Source: Pelagerythrobacter aerophilus
Lineage (GTDB): Bacteria > Pseudomonadota > Alphaproteobacteria > Sphingomonadales > Sphingomonadaceae
Reading direction: 5' to 3'
Assembly (NCBI RefSeq): GCF_003581645.1
Contig: NZ_QXFK01000019.1
Span: forward strand, 682,001 to 746,000
Length of the DNA stretch: 64,000 nucleotides
Program-made: the position numbers and the translations under genes
In this document: positions 44,373-54,633 of the stretch, piece by piece
Layout of the letters: each line of letters starts with the position of its first letter
Numbering within the stretch: the first letter of the stretch is position 1
The notes under the pieces: model-generated
The model's input: the letters and a program-made list of their open reading frames with translations, nothing else
What the model was told of the DNA's origin: nothing
Databases searched by the model: none

Positions 44373-44711
44373 TCAGTCGCCTTCGCCGGGCTCCGGGGTG
44401 AAGTACTTCTCGAACTTGCCTTCCTCGCCCTTGTGCTCGTCGGCGTCGGCGGGCGGCTCCTTCTGGCTCGTGATATTGGGCCATTCGGCGGAGTACTTGG
44501 TGTTGAGCTCGAGCCACTTCTCGAGATCGCTCTCGGTATCGGGCAGAATCGCCTCGGCCGGGCACTCGGGCTCGCACACGCCGCAGTCGATGCATTCGCT
44601 GGGGTTGATCACCAGCATGTTCTCGCCCTCGTAGAAACAGTCGACCGGGCAGACCTCGACGCAATCGGTGTACTTGCACTTGATGCAGGCGTCGGTGACG
44701 ACATAGGTCAT
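44373..44711 (-). CDS. fdxA: 7Fe ferredoxin FdxA
   Basis: 112 aa, typical FdxA. The clusters are formed by [17 protein letters not shown] in the N-half and [12 protein letters not shown] in the middle, giving one [3Fe-4S] and one [4Fe-4S] cluster. An acidic C-terminal tail ([20 protein letters not shown]) is usual. Electron carrier in the cytosol. The S4 gene ends 35 nt upstream of its start on the same strand. Confidence 0.94.
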   Translation of the reverse strand: MTYVVTDACIKCKYTDCVEVCPVDCFYEGENMLVINPSECIDCGVCEPECPAEAILPDTESDLEKWLELNTKYSAEWPNITSQKEPPADADEHKGEEGKFEKYFTPEPGEGD

Positions 44712-44745
44712 TGGGAAGCGCTTCCTTTGCGGGCCAGGCCCTGGT

Positions 44746-45030
44746 TCACGGTTTAGCCGCTGCTATGGCGGTTTGCCCCTCCGGGTCAAGCGCGCGATAG
44801 CAGGCCTGCGCTTCGGACGCGGGGCCGCGGCGGGCGGGCAGTTCCAGCAATTCGATCACGCGCACGGCCTTGCCGACCGGAAAAGTGAGCACGTCGCCCG
44901 GTGCGACCGGCTGGCTTGCACGAGTGACTCGCTGGCCGTTTCGCCGCACGTGCCCGGCCTCGACCAGCGCCTGTGCCCGCGCGCGCGTCTTCACGAAGCG
45001 CAAGTGGCACAGCAGCCGGTCGATCCGCAT
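44746..45030 (-). CDS. S4-domain RNA-binding protein (Hsp15-like)
   Basis: 94 aa. [20 protein letters not shown] followed by [23 protein letters not shown] is a compact S4 domain, as in HslR (Hsp15), which binds free 50S-nascent-chain complexes. ATG overlaps the helicase stop (TGATG); expression is probably coupled. A function as heat-shock ribosome rescue protein is by family only. Confidence 0.88.
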   Translation of the reverse strand: MRIDRLLCHLRFVKTRARAQALVEAGHVRRNGQRVTRASQPVAPGDVLTFPVGKAVRVIELLELPARRGPASEAQACYRALDPEGQTAIAAAKP

Positions 45031-47519
45031 CACCGCACGAGGTCCGCCAGCGCCGCGAAGGCCCCGTTTGCGGGCGGTTTGCGGTCGGGCGGGCGCTTCG
45101 CCGGGGGGCGGCGCGACGGGCGCCATTCCCACAGATCGGGCGCCGGCGGGCCGAAAGCGCTTTCGGCGAGCTTGCGCGCGGGGAGGCGGCGGAAGCCCGC
45201 AGCGCCGAGCAGCCGGTGCCAGTTCTCGGGCGTCAGGCCGGTGGAGACGGCCAGCGCCTGATCGAGCACGAAGCGGCGCGTCTTCACCTCGCCGCGCGTC
45301 TGGTGCGCGGCGCGCAGGATCTTCTCTGCCATGTCGACGCGCACCGCCTGCCGGCCCGCCGGACGGTAGCCTGCGGGGAGCGCCTTTCCGCCGTCGATGA
45401 CCGGCTGCATCGCTTCCTGCAGCGGCCGCCGGTCGTAGCCGAGCGCATGGAGCAGCGCGCGCGGCGCCGGCTTGAGCAGGGCAGGGGCGAAGACGTCGAG
45501 CGCGCCGAACGTGACGCCGAGCCGGCGCAGGAACGGCCGCATGTCCTTCGGCAAGTGTTCGATCCCCGCTTTCTCGCGGGCGACGAACCCATGTCCGCCG
45601 ATCAGACCCAGCAGCAGCGCGCGGGCCTGCGACCCTGCCTCGGGGTTCCTGGCCGCTTCTTCCAGCTTGGCGAGCGGCTCGAGCGGCGCCAGCGCGGCGG
45701 CGAGCCAAGCGGCGAGCGCCTGGACCAGCCGCTCGCGCACGGCCTCGGGCAGGGCGTGGAGTTCGCGCGCGGGTACGATGCGCGGGTGCACCGCGTCGGG
45801 GCCCGGCTCCAGCCGTGCCAGCTCCTGCCCCTGCCAGCGGATCGCGCCCCGGTCGAGCGAGGCGCCTTCCATCTGCGAGGCGATCAGCGCCTCGGCACGG
45901 TCCGACAGGATGCGCGGCAGGGCCTTTTCTCCCGCAGCCAGCAGCATCTTGCGATCGCCATGGCTGGCCGTGTGATCGACCTTGAAGCGGAAACCCTCGA
46001 CATGGCCGATCGGCTCGTCCTCCACCAGCAGTGCGCCGTCCTCCGCCAGCGTGACGGGCAGCAGCGCAGGATCGGTGCCCAGGCTCTTCATCAGGATCGT
46101 GGTCCTCCGGTTGACGAAACGTTCGGTCAGCCGTGCGTGTAGCGCATCCGACAGTCTTGCTTCCACTGCTCTTGCGCGCGCGGCCATCTCGTCGCGCGCC
46201 AGGACCCAGTCGGGCCGCTGGCAGATATAGGCCCAGCTGCGGATCGCCGCGATCCGGCCCTGCAGCGTGTCGATGTCGCCCTGCACGCGGTCCAGCTCCG
46301 CGATGCGCGCCGCGACATAGTCGGCGCCGAGGTGGCCTTGCGCCAGATCCTGCCACAGCCGCGCGACGAAGCGCGCGTGGACATCGGGGCCGAGCTGGCG
46401 AAAATCGGGCAGCGAGCAGGCTTCCCAGAACCGCCGCACCAGCCCTGCGCCCTTGACGCTATCGGCGATCGGCTCGTCCGCGAGCCGCTTGAGAACCGCG
46501 AGATCGATCGCCTCGGGCGCAGGCACGAGCTCGGGCTGGGCCGGCGAGGCCTCCAGATCGGCGATGAGCGTACGAAGGCTGTCGAAGCGCGGCTCGGCCT
46601 CGCGCCAGAACAGCTTGGTCAGGGGCGCGAAGCGATGCTCCTCGATCGCATAGACCTCTTCGTCGGTGAACTCGGGAACCGGCCCTTTGCCGGCGGCGAG
46701 CGTGCCGAATGTCCCGTCCTTCTGGTGGCGCCCGGCGCGCCCGGCGATCTGCGCCATTTCCGCCGGCGCCAGCCGCCGCTGGCGCACGCCGTCGAACTTG
46801 GTGAGCGAGGCGAAGGCGACGTGGGTGACGTCAAGGTTCAGCCCCATCCCGATCGCGTCGGTCGCGACGATGTAGTCGACCTCGCCCGACTGGAACATCG
46901 AGACCTGCTTGTTGCGGGTCTCCGGGCTGAGTGCGCCCATGACCACCGCCGCCCCGCCGCGGAAGCGCCGCAGCATCTCGGCGACGGCGTAGACCTGCTC
47001 CACCGAGAAGGCGACGATCGCGCTCCGCGGCGGCAGGCGCGAGAGCTTGCGCGCGCCGGCATGGGTCAGGGTAGAGAAGCGCGGCCGCTCGATAATCTCG
47101 GCGCGCGGGATCAGCGAGCGGACGACCGGCTCCAGCGTCGCCGCGCCGAGCAGCATGGTCTCCTCACGCCCACGGGCATGGAGCAGCCGATCGGTGAATA
47201 CGTGTCCGCGCTCGCGGTCGGCGGAAAGCTGCGCTTCGTCGAGCGCGACGAACGCATGACCTCCGCCGTCGCGCGGCATCGCCTCGGCGGTGCAGCAGAA
47301 ATAGCGCGCGCTTGCCGGCTCGATCCGTTCCTCGCCGGTGATCAGGGCGACCTGGCTCTCCCCCTTGATCGCGACCACCCGGTCGTAGACCTCGCGTGCG
47401 AGCAGGCGCAGGGGGAAACCGATCGCACCCGAGGAATGGGCGCACATCCGCTCGATCGCCAGATGGGTCTTGCCGGTGTTGGTGGGTCCGAGGACCGCCT
47501 TGATGGTACCATCGGTCAC
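45030..47519 (-). CDS. Suv3-like DEAD/DEXH helicase
   Basis: 829 aa from GTG 47519 (MTDGTIKAVLGPTNTGKTHL). Motif I GPTNTGKTHLA, motif II DEAQ in VALDEAQLSADRERGH, then MLLGAATL, VMGALSPETRN and motif VI QIAGRAGRHQ. The arginine-rich tail (residues about 790-829) may bind RNA. These alphaproteobacterial proteins resemble mitochondrial Suv3, an RNA degradosome helicase. The longer frame to 47726 is not family-like. Operon with the S4 gene. Confidence 0.88.
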   Translation of the reverse strand: MTDGTIKAVLGPTNTGKTHLAIERMCAHSSGAIGFPLRLLAREVYDRVVAIKGESQVALITGEERIEPASARYFCCTAEAMPRDGGGHAFVALDEAQLSADRERGHVFTDRLLHARGREETMLLGAATLEPVVRSLIPRAEIIERPRFSTLTHAGARKLSRLPPRSAIVAFSVEQVYAVAEMLRRFRGGAAVVMGALSPETRNKQVSMFQSGEVDYIVATDAIGMGLNLDVTHVAFASLTKFDGVRQRRLAPAEMAQIAGRAGRHQKDGTFGTLAAGKGPVPEFTDEEVYAIEEHRFAPLTKLFWREAEPRFDSLRTLIADLEASPAQPELVPAPEAIDLAVLKRLADEPIADSVKGAGLVRRFWEACSLPDFRQLGPDVHARFVARLWQDLAQGHLGADYVAARIAELDRVQGDIDTLQGRIAAIRSWAYICQRPDWVLARDEMAARARAVEARLSDALHARLTERFVNRRTTILMKSLGTDPALLPVTLAEDGALLVEDEPIGHVEGFRFKVDHTASHGDRKMLLAAGEKALPRILSDRAEALIASQMEGASLDRGAIRWQGQELARLEPGPDAVHPRIVPARELHALPEAVRERLVQALAAWLAAALAPLEPLAKLEEAARNPEAGSQARALLLGLIGGHGFVAREKAGIEHLPKDMRPFLRRLGVTFGALDVFAPALLKPAPRALLHALGYDRRPLQEAMQPVIDGGKALPAGYRPAGRQAVRVDMAEKILRAAHQTRGEVKTRRFVLDQALAVSTGLTPENWHRLLGAAGFRRLPARKLAESAFGPPAPDLWEWRPSRRPPAKRPPDRKPPANGAFAALADLVR

Positions 47520-47718
47520 CCGGGGAATGTGGCATCGGGGAGGGCGCGCGGCAAGCCGCGCCAGTACCGTGGGGCCGAGTTCCCGCAGGCCGCCGCGCGA
47601 ACGACTCGGTCCGCCGCAGGTTAAGGCGGTCTTTACTTTAATCGGGCAGGGATTGGGGCATAGAACACGCTCGGGTCGGGTCGCGAGGCCATGCATCGCG
47701 ACCTGTGGAGGAGGCGCG

Positions 47719-49344
47719 GTGTACAAGCAGGGTTTGGGCGACGGTCACGTCTCCGCCGATTCGGGCGGCGACCTCTGGCGCCCGGCCGCGCTTTCGCACT
47801 CCCAGATCGTTGCCGATCCGCAGCCGCAGGTGATCCAGCGCGCGCGGCACCTCTCCGAGAAATTCGACGCCTGGCGCGCGGGCGTCTCCGGAACTTTCGA
47901 AAGCATGGATCTCGCGCCGGATCTGGCCGAGACGATCGGCAGCCGCCGCTGGTTCCGCGGGCTCGGCACCCTGATCGGCCTTTCCGCGCTAGCGCTGGCG
48001 ATGTGGCCCGATTTTGCGCCGGTCGAGGCCGCACCGGTGATGCGGCTGGACAATCCGGCGCGCGACGAATTCCGCAGCCAGATGATCATGCCGCTCGCGC
48101 TCGGGTCCGACAGCGGGCGGCGCATGGGCGCGACGGCGCTGGTCGTGCCGCTCAAGTCCGCGCCCGAGCGTCCCCGGGTCGAACTGCTCGCCACGCTCGC
48201 GCGGGGCGACAGTTTCGAGCGCATGCTGCGCCGCGCCGGGGTCGGCACGACCGATGCGGAAAGAGTCGCCGACCTCGTCTCCGGTTCGGTCGCACTGGAC
48301 GCGATCGAGCCCGGAACGCAGGTCGACATCACGCTCGGTCGCCGGCCGCAACCCGGGGCGGCGCGTCCGCTCGATGCGCTCGAATTCCGCGCCCGGTTCG
48401 ATCTCGCGCTGGCCGTCACCCGTGACGATGCCGGGCATCTGTCGCTCACCCGCAAGCCGATCCGCGTCGACGAGACGCCGCTGCGCATCCGCGGCACCGT
48501 GGGCAGCAGCCTCTACCGCTCGATGCGCGCTGCGGGCGCTCCCGCGAGCGCGGTCCAGCAGTACCTGAAGGCGCTGAGCGATCAGGTCGATCTCGACCGG
48601 GCGGTGCGCTCGACCGATACCTTCGACATGATCGTGCAGTACCGCCGTGCCGCCACCGGTGAGCGTCAGGCCGGGCAACTGCTCTACGCCGGGATCGAGC
48701 GGGGTGGGGAGGCGAAGACCCAGCTTATGCGGTGGGGCGAGGAAGGCCGTTTTTACGAGGCATCGGGCGTGGGCGAACAGCGCAGCGGCCTCGTTGCGCC
48801 GGTGCCCGGGCGGATCTCGTCCAACTTCGGCATGCGCCGCCATCCGATCCTCGGCTACAAGCGCATGCACGCCGGCATGGACTTCCGCGCCAGCTACGGC
48901 ACGCCGATCGTCGCGGTGACTGACGGCCGCGTCGCCAGCGCCGGGCGCGCCGGCGGCTGCGGCAAGGCGGTCAAGCTCAGCCACGGCGGCGGGCTCGCCA
49001 CGCGCTATTGCCACATGAGCCGCGTCGCCGTGCGCAGCGGGCAGAGCGTGCGCCGCGGGCAGGTGATCGGCTACGTCGGGTCGACTGGCCTCTCGACCGG
49101 ACCGCACCTGCACTACGAGATGTATCGCGGAGGCCGCGCGGTGAACCCGGCCTCGGTCGAATTTGTCACCCGGGCGCAGCTTTCGGGTGCCGAGCTGCGC
49201 CGTTTCCGTGCCGCGCTGGCCAGTCTCAAGACCGTCGAGGCCGGCACTGCGCTGGAGGACCTCTCCCCTACCGCGACCGAAGCCGCCGCCGCCGAGCCGG
49301 TGCGCGAGATCGACAAGCTCGAGACGCCCAAGCGCGTCGGGTGA
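47719..49344 (+). CDS. M23-family peptidoglycan endopeptidase
   Basis: 541 aa from GTG 47719, with GGAGGAGG just upstream. Cytoplasmic N-terminus of about 75 residues, one membrane segment (GLGTLIGLSALALAMW), a periplasmic linker and a C-terminal LytM domain with zinc motifs RMHAGMDFRASYGTP and GPHLHYEMYRGG, plus LSHGGGLATRYCHMS. All catalytic residues are present. It probably cuts cross-links in septal peptidoglycan. A 199-bp divergent gap separates it from the helicase. Confidence 0.9.
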   Translation: MYKQGLGDGHVSADSGGDLWRPAALSHSQIVADPQPQVIQRARHLSEKFDAWRAGVSGTFESMDLAPDLAETIGSRRWFRGLGTLIGLSALALAMWPDFAPVEAAPVMRLDNPARDEFRSQMIMPLALGSDSGRRMGATALVVPLKSAPERPRVELLATLARGDSFERMLRRAGVGTTDAERVADLVSGSVALDAIEPGTQVDITLGRRPQPGAARPLDALEFRARFDLALAVTRDDAGHLSLTRKPIRVDETPLRIRGTVGSSLYRSMRAAGAPASAVQQYLKALSDQVDLDRAVRSTDTFDMIVQYRRAATGERQAGQLLYAGIERGGEAKTQLMRWGEEGRFYEASGVGEQRSGLVAPVPGRISSNFGMRRHPILGYKRMHAGMDFRASYGTPIVAVTDGRVASAGRAGGCGKAVKLSHGGGLATRYCHMSRVAVRSGQSVRRGQVIGYVGSTGLSTGPHLHYEMYRGGRAVNPASVEFVTRAQLSGAELRRFRAALASLKTVEAGTALEDLSPTATEAAAAEPVREIDKLETPKRVG

Positions 49345-50388
<1,044 letters not shown>

Positions 50389-50390
50389 AC

Positions 50391-50951
50391 ATGGCTGAAT
50401 TCCGGCACGAGACCGAACGGCTCGTCCTGCGCGATTGGCGCGAGGAGGACTGGGCTGAGTTCTTCCGCCACACCAACACGCCCGCGGTCATGCGCTGGCT
50501 CGGCGGTCAGCTCGACGAGGCGGGCATGGCGGCGCAGCGCGAGCGGGTCGAAGGGAGCGCCCGGCGCAACGGGTTCTGCTTCTGGGTGGTCGAACGCAAG
50601 GCCGACGGGGCGCTGCTCGGCTTCTGCGGGCTGAAACGGGCCGATGCTCCGGGTTCGACCGTCACCGGCGCGGTCGAGATCGGCTGGCGCCTGCGCGAGG
50701 ACGCCTGGGGGCAGGGCTATGCCAGGGAAGCCGCGACCGCCGCGCTCGATCTCGCCTTCGGCCACTTCGGCGCCGAGGAGGTCGTCGCGCTCACAGTCGA
50801 GGGCAACGCCGGAAGCTGGGGCCTGATGCGCCGCCTCGGCATGCGCCGGCGCGAGGAGCTCGACTACCCGGACGAGCGCTACGATCCGCCTTGGCGCGAC
50901 ACGATCGTCTATTCGATAGACCGCGCGGCATGGGAAAGCCGCGATGGCTGA
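50391..50951 (+). CDS. GNAT N-acetyltransferase (RimJ/RimL-like), copy 1
   Basis: 186 aa. Starts FRHETERLVLRDWREEDW, with the acetyl-CoA loop REDAWGQGYAREAATAALDLAF and the end EGNAGSWGLMRRLGMRRREELD. Very similar in layout to the next gene. Substrate unknown. ATG 50391 is 2 nt after hemB, and the stop overlaps the next gene by 8 nt. Confidence 0.88.
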   Translation: MAEFRHETERLVLRDWREEDWAEFFRHTNTPAVMRWLGGQLDEAGMAAQRERVEGSARRNGFCFWVVERKADGALLGFCGLKRADAPGSTVTGAVEIGWRLREDAWGQGYAREAATAALDLAFGHFGAEEVVALTVEGNAGSWGLMRRLGMRRREELDYPDERYDPPWRDTIVYSIDRAAWESRDG

Positions 50952-51504
50952 CATCGTCGCCGAGACCGAGCGGCTGGTCCTGCGCACGATCGAGGAGGGC
51001 GACGCCGCGCTCCAGCATCGCCTGCTCAATACGCCCACGGTCATGGCCCGGCTCGGCGGCGTCAAGGAACTGCACGAGATCGAAGCGAAGCATGCCAAGG
51101 GCATGGCGCTCTACGCGCAGGAAGGCTTCAGCTTCCTGTTCATGATCGAGAAGGCGACCGGCGAGATGGTCGGCCATTGCGGGATCAAGCGGGTCGACAA
51201 CCCGCTGGCGAAAAATCAGGGCGATCACGAGGTGGGCTGGCTGGTACGCGAGGACCGCTGGCGGCGCGGCTATGCGGAGGAAGCGATGCATGCCGTGCTC
51301 GACTGGGCTTTCGGCCGGGTCGGCGCGCCGCATGTCGTCGCACTGACCAGCGAGGCGAACGTCGGAAGCTGGAAGCTGATGGAAAAGCTCGGCATGGTCC
51401 GCCGCGGCGACCTCGACTTCGACGATCCCGCCTATCCGCCGGAGGATCGGCGGACGATCCTCTACAGTCTCACCGCCGAGCAATGGCAGGAGCACAAGGC
51501 ATGA
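50944..51504 (+). CDS. GNAT N-acetyltransferase (RimJ/RimL-like), copy 2
   Basis: 186 aa, tandem paralogue of copy 1. ADIVAETERLVLRTIEEGDA, then REDRWRRGYAEEAMHAVLDWAF and EANVGSWKLMEKLGMVRRGDLDF. Same length. The pair arose by local duplication; the substrates may have diverged. The next gene's ATG overlaps its stop (ATGA). Confidence 0.88.
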   Translation: MADIVAETERLVLRTIEEGDAALQHRLLNTPTVMARLGGVKELHEIEAKHAKGMALYAQEGFSFLFMIEKATGEMVGHCGIKRVDNPLAKNQGDHEVGWLVREDRWRRGYAEEAMHAVLDWAFGRVGAPHVVALTSEANVGSWKLMEKLGMVRRGDLDFDDPAYPPEDRRTILYSLTAEQWQEHKA

Positions 51505-52073
51505 GCGCAAACCGCCCCGGAGTCCGGATCATCCCGATCCACGGCCGCAGCCCGAAGATTCACGACAGCGCCTTCGTCGCACCCGGCTGCGTGCTGATCG
51601 GGGAGGTCGAGATCGGCGCGGACAGCTCGGTCTGGTACAACTGCGTGCTGCGTGCCGACGTCAGCCGCATCGTCATCGGGCAGCGCACCAACGTGCAGGA
51701 CGGGAGCGTGCTCCACTGCGACCCCGAGCGTCCTGGCGATCCCGAAGGCTCGCCGCTGATCATCGGCGACGACGCGCTGATCGGGCACATGGCGATGGTC
51801 CACGGCTGCACGATCGAGGATCGCGGCTTCGTCGGCCTCGGCGCGATCGCGATGAACAAGGCGGTGATCGGCACCGACGCCATGCTCGCGGCGGGCGCCA
51901 TGCTGACCGAGGGCAAGGTCATGGCCGCCCGCGAGCTCTGGGGCGGACGGCCGGCGCGCAAGATGCGCGACCTCGACGATGCCGCGATTGCCGGGATGCG
52001 CGCAGGCGTCGCGCACTATGTCGAGAACGGGAAGGCGCACGCGGCGGCGCTCGATGGCGCGCCCGAAGGCTGA
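51501..52073 (+). CDS. Gamma carbonic anhydrase family protein
   Basis: 190 aa left-handed parallel beta-helix. Metal histidines in GSVLHCDPE and IGHMAMVHGC are intact, so zinc binding is expected. It has a PaaY/CaiE-like layout (VFVAPGCVLIGEVEIG-type start, YNCVLRADVSRI) and a C-terminal helix. It may be active as CO2 hydratase. Overlaps the DUF167 gene by 20 nt. Confidence 0.9.
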   Translation: MSANRPGVRIIPIHGRSPKIHDSAFVAPGCVLIGEVEIGADSSVWYNCVLRADVSRIVIGQRTNVQDGSVLHCDPERPGDPEGSPLIIGDDALIGHMAMVHGCTIEDRGFVGLGAIAMNKAVIGTDAMLAAGAMLTEGKVMAARELWGGRPARKMRDLDDAAIAGMRAGVAHYVENGKAHAAALDGAPEG

Positions 52074-52347
52074 TTTCCCCGCGGCGCAGGCGATCCGCGC
52101 CCTTGCCGATAGCGAAGGCCGGCTGGCGCTGCGGGTCACGCCGGGCGCGCGGAGCGAAAGCGTGGCGATCGAGAACGGCCGCCTGCTGATGAAAGTGCGC
52201 GCGAAACCCACCGACGGCGCGGCCAACGCCGCGGTGCTGACGCTGCTCGGCAAGGCTCTGGGGATCGGCAGTTCGCGGCTGCAACTGTTGCGCGGCGCAA
52301 CTTCGCGGGAAAAGCTGATCCAGCTCCCGGATGTGCAAGAACCCTAG
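52054..52347 (+). CDS. DUF167 family protein (YggU-like)
   Basis: 97 aa: LALRVTPGARSESVAIENGR and KVRAKPTDGAANAAVLTLLGKALG are the DUF167 signature. The fold is a small alpha/beta barrel; function unknown. ATG 52054 inside the end of the carbonic-anhydrase gene. Convergent with DUF1275, overlapping by 4 nt at the stops. Confidence 0.85.
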   Translation: MARPKADFPAAQAIRALADSEGRLALRVTPGARSESVAIENGRLLMKVRAKPTDGAANAAVLTLLGKALGIGSSRLQLLRGATSREKLIQLPDVQEP

Positions 52348-52982
52348 GCCCGAGCGCGTTCGATCCGGCGGGCCGCGATGCACAGACCCGCCGCCCACAC
52401 CAGCGGTATCCACGGCGCAAGGGCAGGCAAGCCGATCGTCACGTGCGCGCCCAGCACGGCCCCGGCCGCCAGGCTCGCCCAGAGCAGGAGATGCGCCAGG
52501 CCGCCAGGTGCTTGCCTACCCGTCAATCGTGCTGCCAGGCCCTGGCCGAAGCGCACGAGCGCGCCCGTCATATATGTCACGCCGACCGCGACCTCGCCTT
52601 CGCGCCGGAAGGCGTTGTTGATCGCGCCCATCGCGAGCGCCGACATGCCGACGAACAGGGCGATCGCTCCCAGCGCGTGTGCGGCCGCGCCCGTGCCGAT
52701 CAGCAATGTCGAGAGCATCAGAACCGCCGATTTCGGTCTCTCGCTGCGATTCGCCACCACCGCGCCGGCCGTTACGCCGCTCACGAAGCACAGGATCAGG
52801 AGAATCGGCACGAGCGCCGCTTCGGGCCGCGTCGCCGCCTCCACTCCAAACCTGGTGGTGTTCCCCGACATAAACGACACGAAATAGCCGCCTGCTGCGA
52901 GAAAGCCCGCCGCGTCCACGAACCCGGCCAGTCCCGCTATGCCGTAGGCAAGCGAGCGGCGCGGAAGGTCGTAGCGATGCAT
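52344..52982 (-). CDS. DUF1275 (YoaK-type) membrane protein
   Basis: 212 aa with about six membrane segments. It opens MHRYDLPRRSLAYGIAGLAG, then GGYFVSFMSGNTTRFG (the DUF1275 FxSFMTGN motif), AGAVVANRSERPKSAVLMLS and NNAFRREGEVAVGVTYMTGA. Function unknown. ATG 52982; the longer frame overlaps the ligase region and is rejected. It lies 34 nt after the ligase gene on the same strand. Confidence 0.85.
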   Translation of the reverse strand: MHRYDLPRRSLAYGIAGLAGFVDAAGFLAAGGYFVSFMSGNTTRFGVEAATRPEAALVPILLILCFVSGVTAGAVVANRSERPKSAVLMLSTLLIGTGAAAHALGAIALFVGMSALAMGAINNAFRREGEVAVGVTYMTGALVRFGQGLAARLTGRQAPGGLAHLLLWASLAAGAVLGAHVTIGLPALAPWIPLVWAAGLCIAARRIERARA

Positions 52983-53016
52983 GGTCTGCCGGCCTTGCCG
53001 CCGGATGGGCGCGATT

Positions 53017-54618
53017 TCAATCCCGCACCAGCGCGCGCAGAGCATCGATGCGGTCCGCCTCGTGCGCGGGCTTGTCCCAGCGGATGCGGTGGATGCGGGG
53101 GAAGCGCATGGCGAGGCCGGACTTGTGGCGTTTGCTCGCGTGGACCGAGTCGAAGGCGACTTCGAACACCAGGCTCCTGTCGGTCTCGCGCACGGGGCCG
53201 AAGCGGTTGACGGTATGTGTGCGGACGTAGCGGTCGATCTTGCGCAGCTCTTCGTCGGTGAAGCCGAAGTAGGCCTTGCCCACCGGCAGCAGATCGGCGC
53301 CCGCGTCGGGATCGCCGTCCCAGCAGCCGAAGGTATAGTCCGAATAGAAGCTGGAGCGTTTGCCGCTGCCGCGCTGGGCATACATCAGCACGCAGTCGAC
53401 CAGCAGGGGATCGCGCTTCCACTTGTACCACAGCCCCGTCTTGCGACCGGCGACATAGGGGCTGTCCCGGCGTTTGAGCATCAGCCCCTCGATCGCGTCG
53501 TCGCGAGCCCCGGCACGTATCTCGGTGAGATGGTCGAAGTGCTCGGCGTCGACCACGGGGCTGAGATCGAAACGATTCTCAGGCAGCCGCGGCATCAGCG
53601 CCTCGAGGTGGGCCCGGCGCCGCGTCCACGGCAAGTCGCGCAGATCGTCGTCTTCGAGGATCATGACGTCATAAAGGCGGATGAAGGCGGAGAACTCCGC
53701 GAGCATCGCCTTGGACACGGTCTTGCGTCCGAGCCGCTGCTGCAGCGCATTGAAGCTCGCTGCGCCCCCTTTCTCGCCGCCCTGGTGGACGCCGCGTACG
53801 AGCAATTCGCCGTCGAGCACTGCGTCGATCGGAAGAGCATCGAGGAATTCGGGGAAGGTGCCGGAAATGTCGTCGCCCGAGCGCGAGTAGAGGCGCGTTT
53901 CTCCCTTCTCACCGCCGACGCGCACGAGCTGGACGCGAATACCATCCCACTTCCATTCGGCCACGTAGTCCTCGAGGTCGACAATGGTGTCGTCCAGCGG
54001 GTGGGCGAGCATGAACGGGCGGAACAGCGGCAGGCTGCCGGTATCGGGCGGCGGCGCCCCCTCGGCGGCCCAGGCGAACAGCGCAAGGTAGGGTGGGGTG
54101 AGCCCGTGCCAGTACTCCTCGACGTCCTCCACGCCGACGCCGAATGCCTGGGCGAACGCGATCTTGGCGAGCCGCGCCGAGATTCCGATGCGCATCGCCC
54201 CGGTGGCGAGCTTCAGCAGCGCGAACCGGCCCGAGGCGTCGAGGCGGTCGAGCAAGGCCGGCAGTTCGGAGAGGACGCTCCTGCGAGTCATCGCGGTGAG
54301 CGCCTCGACCGCTTCCGAGACGCTCGGCGGATCGGGCGGCGCTTCGCCGGCCGGCCACAGCAGGCTCGCGGTCTCGGCCGTATCGCCCACGAAATCACGG
54401 CTCAGGGTCCAGAGGACGGGATCGACCCGCTCGTGCATCAGGTTGCGGATCGTGCTCGCCTTGACCGCGGGAAAGTCGAGCCCGCCCGTCAGCGCAGCGA
54501 GCGCCCATCCGCGGTCGGGATCGGGCGTCGCCTGCAGGTAGTTGGCGATCAACTCCAGCTTCTCGTTGCGACTGCGCGTATAGACCAGCGCATCGATCAG
54601 GGCGGCGAACTCCTCCAT
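53017..54618 (-). CDS. ATP-dependent DNA ligase (cisplatin-type LigB/C family)
   Basis: 533 aa. The adenylylated lysine is in the motif YVAEWKWDGIRVQLV (EWKWDGIR, about residue 217). Other nucleotidyltransferase motifs are DDISGTFPEFLDALP, VLDGELLVRG and GLWYKWKRDPLLVDCV, followed by an OB-fold region. The N-terminal domain is the ligase DNA-binding domain. Pairs with the next gene in the ligase-exonuclease unit; spacing 15 nt. Confidence 0.93.
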   Translation of the reverse strand: MEEFAALIDALVYTRSRNEKLELIANYLQATPDPDRGWALAALTGGLDFPAVKASTIRNLMHERVDPVLWTLSRDFVGDTAETASLLWPAGEAPPDPPSVSEAVEALTAMTRRSVLSELPALLDRLDASGRFALLKLATGAMRIGISARLAKIAFAQAFGVGVEDVEEYWHGLTPPYLALFAWAAEGAPPPDTGSLPLFRPFMLAHPLDDTIVDLEDYVAEWKWDGIRVQLVRVGGEKGETRLYSRSGDDISGTFPEFLDALPIDAVLDGELLVRGVHQGGEKGGAASFNALQQRLGRKTVSKAMLAEFSAFIRLYDVMILEDDDLRDLPWTRRRAHLEALMPRLPENRFDLSPVVDAEHFDHLTEIRAGARDDAIEGLMLKRRDSPYVAGRKTGLWYKWKRDPLLVDCVLMYAQRGSGKRSSFYSDYTFGCWDGDPDAGADLLPVGKAYFGFTDEELRKIDRYVRTHTVNRFGPVRETDRSLVFEVAFDSVHASKRHKSGLAMRFPRIHRIRWDKPAHEADRIDALRALVRD

Positions 54619-54633
54619 TAACGCGGCCGCCCC

